This document shows, piece after piece, positions 58,212 through 64,000 of a DNA stretch of 64,000 nucleotides; positions within the stretch are counted from its first letter, which is position 1, and each line of letters begins with the position of its first letter. The notes under the pieces were generated by a model that was not told the DNA's origin, searched no databases, and was given only the letters and a program-made list of their open reading frames with translations. Source of the stretch: Morganella sibonii (lineage in GTDB: Bacteria; Pseudomonadota; Gammaproteobacteria; Enterobacterales; Enterobacteriaceae); the NCBI RefSeq assembly GCF_040560245.1, contig NZ_JAKMWP010000011.1; one strand, 5' to 3'. The position numbers and the translations under genes are program-made.

Positions 58212-59981
58212 ATGCGTACTAATTATTGTGGGCAGCTCAACAGTGCTCACATCGATCAAAAAGTAACCCTTAGTGGTTGGGTAAACCGTCGTCGTGATCT
58301 CGGGGGTTTGATTTTTATCGATATGCGTGACCGTGAAGGCATCGTTCAGGTTTTCTTCGATCCCGATCAAAAAGAAGCATTTGCCAAAGCGTCTGAATTA
58401 CGGAATGAATTCTGTATTCAGATTACCGGAATTGTCCGCGCGCGACCTGAAAATCAAATTAATAAAGAGATGGCGACCGGCAGTGTGGAAGTGCATGCAG
58501 ATGGTCTGACCATTTTTAACCGCTCTGAGCCGTTACCGCTCGACAGCAACCACGAAAATACCGAAGAGATGCGTCTGAAATACCGCTATCTCGACCTGCG
58601 CCGCAGCGAAATGGCGAACCGCCTGAAAACCCGTGCACGCATCACCGGTTTTGTCCGCCGCTTCATGGACAGCGAAGGGTTCCTCGATATCGAAACCCCG
58701 ATGCTGACCAAAGCCACGCCGGAAGGTGCCCGTGACTACCTGGTGCCGAGCCGTGTGCACAAGGGCAAATTCTACGCGCTGCCGCAGTCTCCGCAACTGT
58801 TCAAACAGCTTCTGATGATGTCCGGTTTTGACCGTTATTATCAGATCGTAAAATGTTTCCGTGATGAAGATTTACGTGCTGACCGTCAGCCGGAATTCAC
58901 TCAGATCGATGTGGAAACCTCTTTCATGACCGCTGATCAGGTTCGTGCAACGATGGAACGCATGATCCGCTTACTGTGGAATGAAATCATCAATGTTGAA
59001 CTGGGCGATTTCCCGGTGATGACATTTGCGGAAGCGATGCGCCGATTTGGTTCTGATAAGCCGGATTTACGTAACCCGCTGGAACTGACTGATATCGCCG
59101 ACCTGGTGAAAAATTCTGAATTCTCGGTATTTGCTGATGCGGCAAATGATCCGAAAGGCCGCGTTGTGGCATTGTGTGTCACCGGCGGCGCGGAAATGAC
59201 CCGCAAACAGATTGATGAATACGGTAAATTTGTCGGTATCTACGGCGCGAAAGGCCTGGCGTGGATGAAAGTGAACGATCGCTCTGCCGGTATTGAGGGT
59301 GTTCAGTCTCCGGTCGCCAAATTCCTGACCGCAGAAACCGTTGAAGCCATTCTGGATCGCACAGACGCACAGACCGGCGACATCATTTTCTTCGGCGCAG
59401 GCGCGAAAGGCACTGTGACCGATGCGATGGGCGCACTGCGTCTGAAAACCGGCCGTGATCTGAACCTGACCGACCTGAACAGCTGGCGTCCGCTGTGGGT
59501 GATCGACTTCCCGATGTTTGAGGATGACGGCGAAGGCGGTCTGACCGCGATGCACCATCCGTTCACCTCACCGCGTGACATGTCACCGGAAGAGCTGAAA
59601 AACGCGCCGGAAGAGGCGATCGCTAACGCCTATGATATGGTTATCAACGGTTACGAAGTGGGCGGCGGCTCTGTCCGTATCCACCGTAACGAAATGCAGC
59701 AGACAGTCTTCGGTATCCTGGGGATCACCCCGGAAGAACAGCGCCGCAAATTCGGCTTCCTGCTCGATGCCTTACAATACGGCACACCACCGCACGCAGG
59801 TCTGGCCTTTGGTCTTGACCGTCTGGTGATGCTGCTGACCGGTACTGAAAATATCCGTGATGTTATCGCGTTCCCGAAAACTACGGCAGCTGCCTGTCTG
59901 ATGACAGATGCACCGAGCTTCGCGAATGACGATGCCCTGAAAGAACTGGCGATTGCAGTAACTCAGAAAGAGAGTGACTGA
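58212..59981 (+). CDS. aspS: Aspartyl-tRNA synthetase
   Basis: The 589 residues match bacterial AspRS (E. coli 590): an OB-fold anticodon domain (MRTNYCGQLNSAHIDQKVTLSGWVNRRRDLGG), class II motif 2 FRDEDLRADRQPEFTQID, the bacterial GAD insert (about 285-420) and motif 3 GLAFGLDRLVMLLTG. It charges tRNA-Asp. nudB follows after five bases, so the two are cotranscribed. Confidence 0.98.
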   Translation: MRTNYCGQLNSAHIDQKVTLSGWVNRRRDLGGLIFIDMRDREGIVQVFFDPDQKEAFAKASELRNEFCIQITGIVRARPENQINKEMATGSVEVHADGLTIFNRSEPLPLDSNHENTEEMRLKYRYLDLRRSEMANRLKTRARITGFVRRFMDSEGFLDIETPMLTKATPEGARDYLVPSRVHKGKFYALPQSPQLFKQLLMMSGFDRYYQIVKCFRDEDLRADRQPEFTQIDVETSFMTADQVRATMERMIRLLWNEIINVELGDFPVMTFAEAMRRFGSDKPDLRNPLELTDIADLVKNSEFSVFADAANDPKGRVVALCVTGGAEMTRKQIDEYGKFVGIYGAKGLAWMKVNDRSAGIEGVQSPVAKFLTAETVEAILDRTDAQTGDIIFFGAGAKGTVTDAMGALRLKTGRDLNLTDLNSWRPLWVIDFPMFEDDGEGGLTAMHHPFTSPRDMSPEELKNAPEEAIANAYDMVINGYEVGGGSVRIHRNEMQQTVFGILGITPEEQRRKFGFLLDALQYGTPPHAGLAFGLDRLVMLLTGTENIRDVIAFPKTTAAACLMTDAPSFANDDALKELAIAVTQKESD

Positions 59982-59986
59982 ATCTG

Positions 59987-60439
59987 ATGGCTTTTAAGCG
60001 CCCTGAATCTGTGCTGGTGGTTATCTGTGAGCAGGAAACGGGGCGAGTTCTGATGTTACAGCGCCGTGACGATCCTGCTTTCTGGCAGTCCGTCACCGGC
60101 AGTCTGGAACCGGAAGAAACTCCCCGCGATGCGGCACTGCGGGAAGTAAAAGAAGAAACCGGTATTGATATTCTTGCGGAAGGGCTGCGGCTGACGGATT
60201 GTCAGCGTACCGTCCGCTATACCATTTTTCCGCATTTCCGTCACCGGTATGCACCGGATGTGACGCACAATACGGAACACTGGTTTGTGTTATGCTTACC
60301 CGCGCCGAGAGCGGTTCCCTTAACGGAACATCTGGCGTATGAATGGTTACCGGCAGCGGATGCCGCCGGTAAAACCATCTCGCCCAGTAACGGGGAAGCA
60401 ATTGAAGAATTCGTTCGTCAGTGTGTTCTTCCGCAGTGA
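59987..60439 (+). CDS. nudB: Dihydroneopterin triphosphate diphosphatase (Nudix)
   Basis: The 150-residue Nudix hydrolase equals E. coli NudB in length. The Nudix box is intact: GSLEPEETPRDAALREVKEETGI (Gly, then Glu six on, and REVKEET). It acts early in folate synthesis by removing pyrophosphate from dihydroneopterin triphosphate. It lies between aspS and yebC exactly as in E. coli. Confidence 0.94.
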   Translation: MAFKRPESVLVVICEQETGRVLMLQRRDDPAFWQSVTGSLEPEETPRDAALREVKEETGIDILAEGLRLTDCQRTVRYTIFPHFRHRYAPDVTHNTEHWFVLCLPAPRAVPLTEHLAYEWLPAADAAGKTISPSNGEAIEEFVRQCVLPQ

Positions 60440-60490
60440 CAGCGGATTTAAATGAATGAACGTCGTAAGACTTAATCTGGAGATTAGAGA

Positions 60491-61234
60491 ATGGCAGGTC
60501 ATAGTAAATGGGCCAACACCAAACACCGCAAGGCCGCGCAAGATGCGAAGCGCGGTAAAATTTTCACGAAAATCATTCGTGAATTAGTCACGGCGTCGCG
60601 CATTGGTGGTCCTGATCCTGCATCTAACCCACGTCTGCGTGCGGCAGTGGATAAAGCGTTAGCAAATAACATGACCCGCGATACCCTGAACCGTGCGATT
60701 GCACGCGGGGCGGGTAATGATGAAAACGATAACATGGAATCCATCGTATACGAAGGTTACGGCCCGGGCGGTACTGCTGTCATGGTGGAATGCCTGACCG
60801 ATAACCGTAAACGTACGGTTTCCGATGTCCGCCACGCGTTCACCAAAACCGGCGGGAATCTGGGAACAGACGGTTCTGTGGCTTATCTGTTTACCCGCAA
60901 AGGTATCATTTCCTATGCACCGGGTCTGGATGAAGATGCGGTAATGGATGCGGCGCTGGAAGCCGGTGCTGATGACGTTGAAACTTTTGATGACGGCGCT
61001 ATCGACGTTTACACTGCCTGGGAAATTCTGGGTGATGTGAAAGACGCGATGGACGCAGCCGGTTTCAAAGCGGAATCTGCCGAAGTATCGATGATCCCGT
61101 CCACCAAAGCGGATCTGGATGCGGAAACCGCACCAAAACTGATGCGCCTTATCGATATGCTGGAAGACTCTGACGATGTGCAGGAAGTCTACCACAACGG
61201 CGATATCTCAGACGAAGTTGCAGCGCTGCTGTAA
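60491..61234 (+). CDS. yebC: YebC/TACO1-family protein
   Basis: The 247 residues begin MAGHSKWANTKHRKAAQDAKRGKIF and are almost as in E. coli YebC (246). The family, formerly treated as regulators, is now linked to relief of ribosome stalling at proline-rich stretches, at least for YebC and its mitochondrial relative TACO1. It is complete and followed by a terminator before ruvC. Confidence 0.96.
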   Translation: MAGHSKWANTKHRKAAQDAKRGKIFTKIIRELVTASRIGGPDPASNPRLRAAVDKALANNMTRDTLNRAIARGAGNDENDNMESIVYEGYGPGGTAVMVECLTDNRKRTVSDVRHAFTKTGGNLGTDGSVAYLFTRKGIISYAPGLDEDAVMDAALEAGADDVETFDDGAIDVYTAWEILGDVKDAMDAAGFKAESAEVSMIPSTKADLDAETAPKLMRLIDMLEDSDDVQEVYHNGDISDEVAALL

Positions 61235-61252
61235 TTTCCGTCACTCACTCCG

Positions 61253-61290
61253 CAGAGGATGCGCTGTTGTGCGCATCCCTCTGTTTTCTT
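61253..61290 (+). terminator. Terminator after yebC
   Basis: CAGAGGATGCGC and GCGCATCCCTCTG pair with one bulge around a short loop, followed by T-rich TTTTCTTTATTTTTT. Confidence 0.8.
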
Positions 61291-61323
61291 TATTTTTTCC
61301 TGTTGTGACAATACGGTCCTCCT

Positions 61324-61848
61324 ATGGCAATTATTCTCGGTATTGACCCCGGATCGCGGGTAACCGGTTATGGTGTTATCCGCCAGCAGGGACGCCGTCT
61401 GCTTTATATCGGCAGCGGTTGTATCCGCACACAGGTGGATGATCTCCCGTCCCGGCTGGGCAAAATATACGCCGGTGTCAGTGAAATAATCACGCAGTAT
61501 CAGCCGGATTGTTTTGCCATCGAGCAGGTCTTTATGGCCAAAAATGCCGATTCAGCCCTGAAACTGGGACAGGCCCGCGGTGTGGCTATCCTTGCGGCGG
61601 TGAATAATAATCTGCCGGTATTCGAGTATGCGGCGCGCCAGGTGAAACAAACCGTCACCGGCACCGGTGCGGCGGAAAAAGCACAGGTGCAGCATATGGT
61701 GCGCTCGATACTGAAACTGTCAGCGGCACCGCAGGCGGACGCAGCAGATGCGCTGGCGATTGCTATCACACACTGTCATTTCAACCAAAACCTGGTGCAG
61801 ATGGGACAACCCCGTCTGGTCATGGCGCGCGGACGGCTCAAAGAGTAA
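61324..61848 (+). CDS. ruvC: Holliday junction resolvase RuvC
   Basis: The 174-residue nuclease (E. coli 173) has its acidic catalytic residues in ILGIDPGSRVTGYGVI (Asp7), AIEQVFMAKNADSALKLGQARG (Glu) and QADAADALAIAITHC (two Asp). It cuts Holliday junctions with RuvAB. It is separated from ruvA by 99 bases that contain the LexA site of ruvAB; in E. coli another gene (yebB) lies between. Confidence 0.97.
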   Translation: MAIILGIDPGSRVTGYGVIRQQGRRLLYIGSGCIRTQVDDLPSRLGKIYAGVSEIITQYQPDCFAIEQVFMAKNADSALKLGQARGVAILAAVNNNLPVFEYAARQVKQTVTGTGAAEKAQVQHMVRSILKLSAAPQADAADALAIAITHCHFNQNLVQMGQPRLVMARGRLKE

Positions 61849-61880
61849 CCGCTGTCGCAGATACCCGTGATTTTCTGATG

Positions 61881-61905
61881 GCTGGATATACGTCCAGCTT
61901 TTTTT
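61881..61905 (+). promoter_or_regulatory. LexA (SOS) box of ruvAB doubling as a terminator hairpin for ruvC
   Basis: CTGGATATACGTCCAG at 61882-61897 has the CTGG-N8-CCAG form, a variant of CTGT-N8-ACAG and very like the recalled E. coli ruvAB LexA site. The same dyad, GCTGGA-TATACG-TCCAGC, is followed by TTTTTTT, so as RNA it would be a rho-independent terminator for ruvC. E. coli shows the same layout as I recall it. Confidence 0.7.
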
Positions 61906-61947
61906 ATGCTATAAACAGGCTCTGCCGGAATCATAAAGGAGACGCGC

Positions 61948-62562
61948 GTGATCGGTCGTTTAAGAGGTATTGTGCTGGAAAAACAGCCGCCTGTCGTATT
62001 ACTGGAAACTAACGGCGTGGGTTATGAAGTCCATATGCCGATGACCTGTTTCTATGAACTGCCGGATGCCGGTCAGGAAGCCATTTTATTCACACAGTTT
62101 ATTGTGCGGGAAGATGCACAACTGCTGTACGGCTTTAATGATAAGCAGGAACGCGCACTGTTCCGTGAATTAATCAAAGTCAACGGCGTCGGGCCGAAAC
62201 TGGCACTGGCCATTCTCTCCGGTATGTCGGCACAGCAGTTTGTGGCGGCGATCGAGCAGGGCGCAGTGGCGCAGTTAATTAAACTGCCTGGCGTCGGTAA
62301 GAAAACGGCCGAGCGTCTGGTCGTGGAAATGAAAGACCGCTTCAAAGGGCTTAACGGTGACCTGTTCCGTGATGCGGAAATGTCGCTCCCCGCCAGTCAG
62401 CAGACGGGTAACAGTCAGGCGGATGCCGAATCTGAGGCCATCGAGGCACTGATTTCGCTGGGGTACAAACCGCCGGAAGCCAACCGGATGATTGCGAAGG
62501 TGTCGAAAGCCGGTTCAGACAGCGAAACGCTGATCCGCGAAGCACTGCGCGCCGCACTGTAA
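61948..62562 (+). CDS. ruvA: Holliday junction DNA helicase subunit RuvA
   Basis: The 204 residues match E. coli RuvA (203): OB-fold domain I (MIGRLRGIVLEKQPPVVLLETNGVGYEVHMP), two helix-hairpin-helix motifs (VNGVGPKLALAILSG and LPGVGKKTAERLVVEM) and the C-terminal UBA-like domain III that touches RuvB. It binds four-way junctions as a tetramer. The ATG/GTG start at 61948 follows AAGGAGACG. ruvB comes 37 bases later. Confidence 0.97.
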   Translation: MIGRLRGIVLEKQPPVVLLETNGVGYEVHMPMTCFYELPDAGQEAILFTQFIVREDAQLLYGFNDKQERALFRELIKVNGVGPKLALAILSGMSAQQFVAAIEQGAVAQLIKLPGVGKKTAERLVVEMKDRFKGLNGDLFRDAEMSLPASQQTGNSQADAESEAIEALISLGYKPPEANRMIAKVSKAGSDSETLIREALRAAL

Positions 62563-62599
62563 CGATACATACGATGATGACACAACGGGGTGACAGGTC

Positions 62600-63610
62600 A
62601 TGATTGAAGCTGACAGACTGATTACGGCGGAAACACTGCCGGATGATGAGGTGGTGGATCGCGCTATCCGGCCAAAATTACTGGCGGAATATGTGGGTCA
62701 GCCGCAGGTCTGTTCACAGATGGAAATTTTTATTGAGGCCGCCCGGCAGCGCGGGGATGCACTCGATCATCTGCTGATTTTCGGCCCGCCGGGGCTCGGC
62801 AAGACCACGCTGGCGAATATTGTCGCCAATGAGATGGGCGTCAATCTGCGTACCACCTCCGGGCCGGTACTGGAAAAAGCCGGTGATCTGGCGGCGATGC
62901 TGACCAACCTCGAACCCCATGATGTCTTATTTATCGATGAAATCCACCGCCTGTCTCCGGTGGTGGAGGAAATTCTTTATCCGGCGATGGAAGATTACCA
63001 GCTGGATATTATGATCGGAGAAGGGCCTGCTGCCCGCTCCATTAAAATCGATCTGCCGCCGTTTACCCTGATAGGTGCAACCACCCGCGCCGGTTCACTG
63101 ACATCACCGCTGCGTGACCGTTTCGGTATTGTGCAGCGTCTGGAGTTTTATAACACCGATGATTTACAGCATATTGTCAGCCGCAGTGCCCGCTATATGG
63201 GGCTGGATATCTCGGATGACGGCGCCCGCCAGATTGCCATGCGTTCCCGCGGTACACCGCGTATCACCAACCGTCTGCTGCGCCGGGTGCGTGATTTTGC
63301 CCAGGTGAAAGGTGACGGCGGTATTGACGGGCTGATTGCCGGTCAGGCGCTGGATATGCTGAATGTGGATTCAGCCGGATTTGATTATCTGGATCGCAAA
63401 TTACTGGTCACTATTATCGATAAATTTATGGGTGGTCCGGTCGGACTGGATAATCTGGCTGCGGCTATTGGTGAAGAGCGGGAAACGATTGAAGATGTGA
63501 TCGAGCCTTTCTTAATCCAGCAGGGCTTTATTCAGCGAACACCGCGCGGACGGCTTGCCACCGTACATGCCTATCGTCATTTCGGCATTGAACATAACGG
63601 AAATAATTAA
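62600..63610 (+). CDS. ruvB: Holliday junction branch-migration ATPase RuvB
   Basis: The 336-residue AAA+ motor equals E. coli RuvB in length, with Walker A FGPPGLGKTTLANIVANEM, Walker B DVLFIDEIHRLSP, sensor 1 IGATTRAGSLTSPLRDRFG with its arginine finger, and a winged-helix end (FIQRTPRGRLATVHAYRHFG). It drives branch migration with RuvA. It is the last gene of the SOS-controlled ruvAB operon. Confidence 0.98.
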   Translation: MIEADRLITAETLPDDEVVDRAIRPKLLAEYVGQPQVCSQMEIFIEAARQRGDALDHLLIFGPPGLGKTTLANIVANEMGVNLRTTSGPVLEKAGDLAAMLTNLEPHDVLFIDEIHRLSPVVEEILYPAMEDYQLDIMIGEGPAARSIKIDLPPFTLIGATTRAGSLTSPLRDRFGIVQRLEFYNTDDLQHIVSRSARYMGLDISDDGARQIAMRSRGTPRITNRLLRRVRDFAQVKGDGGIDGLIAGQALDMLNVDSAGFDYLDRKLLVTIIDKFMGGPVGLDNLAAAIGEERETIEDVIEPFLIQQGFIQRTPRGRLATVHAYRHFGIEHNGNN

Positions 63611-63615
63611 TAATC

Positions 63616-63644
63616 CGGCCGGTTTATTCCGGCCGTAATTTTTC
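63616..63644 (+). terminator. Terminator of ruvAB
   Basis: CGGCCGG and CCGGCCG form a GC-rich stem with a TTTATT loop, followed by TAATTTTT. Confidence 0.85.
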
Positions 63645-63821
63645 CTGATAAACATAATATGCTTATCATTTTGCCAAGTGATAATTAAATGGCTTTTTTG
63701 GGGAATAATCCGGGATGATTTCCCTGTAATTGGTTGTTTTTCGACATTTAAAAATTGGTATGCATTGCCTTAACCCTGTAATGTACAAGGATGATTTCGT
63801 TAAAGGGAAAAGGAACCGACT

Positions 63822-64000
63822 ATGCGCGTTCATTTTATTATTCATGACTATTTTGAAGCACCGGGCGCCTATGAATATTGGGCAAGGAAGAACAATTACG
63901 ATGTCACATTCACCCGTCTGTATGAAGGTGATAAATTACCTGACAGTATCGGCGGAATTGATTTTCTGATTGTAATGGGCGGCCCGCAAAATCCGGAAAC
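63822..64000 (+). CDS. Type 1 glutamine amidotransferase-like protein, cut by the window end
   Basis: The frame starts with ATG at 63822, preceded by AAAAGGA, and runs off the window. The visible 59 residues read MRVHFIIHDYFEAPGAYEYW and later DFLIVMGGPQNPE. The LIVMGGPQ block is the usual N-terminal oxyanion-loop region of class I glutamine amidotransferases such as YfeJ. The nucleophile Cys would lie beyond the edge, so activity cannot be judged. Terminator of ruvAB and a 180-base gap precede it. Confidence 0.75.
   Translation, partial: MRVHFIIHDYFEAPGAYEYWARKNNYDVTFTRLYEGDKLPDSIGGIDFLIVMGGPQNPE

Noticed and set aside
1..64000. CRISPR arrays, insertion sequences, prophage or integron parts
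   Set aside because: I looked for regularly spaced repeats, transposase or integrase frames and att-like duplications around the tRNA and found none.

Overview
The window looks like chromosomal DNA of an enterobacterium of the family Morganellaceae. Moderate G+C content, gene content and gene order make Morganella (M. morganii or a close relative) the best guess, but this rests on recalled gene families and synteny, not on a search. Most of it is core chromosome in blocks familiar from E. coli: ychF-pth / ychH / prs / ispE-lolB / hemA-prfA-prmC-sirB1-kdsA, mdtH-yceB / rimJ / murJ, argS / yecM-cutC, cmoAB-yecN, and aspS-nudB-yebC-ruvC-ruvAB. There is one tRNA gene, tRNA-Ser(GGA). I see no rRNA, insertion sequence, integrase, phage module or CRISPR array.

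Layout. 1-6.3 kb: a cut-off ferric-siderophore reductase gene with a Fur site, a cyanide-insensitive-type cytochrome bd operon with a divergent MocR regulator, and a LysE exporter with a divergent Lrp-type regulator. 6.4-11.7 kb: an iron-uptake cluster (AraC-type regulator, TonB-dependent receptor, PepSY membrane protein, class III binding protein) with two Fur-like sites. 11.7-18.3 kb: a sugar ABC transporter plus pentulose kinase operon behind a 500-bp AT-rich control region with a perfect CRP core and a palindrome placed like a repressor operator. 18.3-22 kb: yeaK, a TrkH-type K+ transporter, and a YedE/DUF3343 selenium/sulfur pair with a dyad in its promoter. 22-24.6 kb: three AT-richer unfamiliar reading frames, two of which are one frame split by an amber codon. 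24.6-38.5 kb: core genes (translation, nucleotide, isoprenoid, heme and Kdo synthesis), dauA and tRNA-Ser. 38.7-46.3 kb: ghrA, ycdY, a CitMHS citrate transporter, yceB, mdtH, rimJ, murJ. 46.3-50 kb: an organophosphate antiporter and a divergent pair made of an ABC-type pseudo-ATPase and a leucine-rich-repeat protein. 50-64 kb: argS, yecM, cutC, an exported GH101/GH129-like glycosidase with a double palindrome upstream, cmoAB, yecN, aspS, nudB, yebC, ruvC, ruvAB and the start of a glutamine amidotransferase-like gene.

The most unusual item is the gene at 48197-48889. It keeps the layout of an ABC/SMC-like AAA ATPase, but Walker A, signature, Walker B and H-loop positions are all replaced. It is transcribed away from a cytosolic protein of ten 23-residue LRRs. 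Next are the amber-split membrane/PH-like protein at 23268-24503, the CRP/operator architecture of the sugar operon, and the paired GGTATATACC palindromes upstream of the glycosidase. None is proven to be a new system; the checks are given with each finding.
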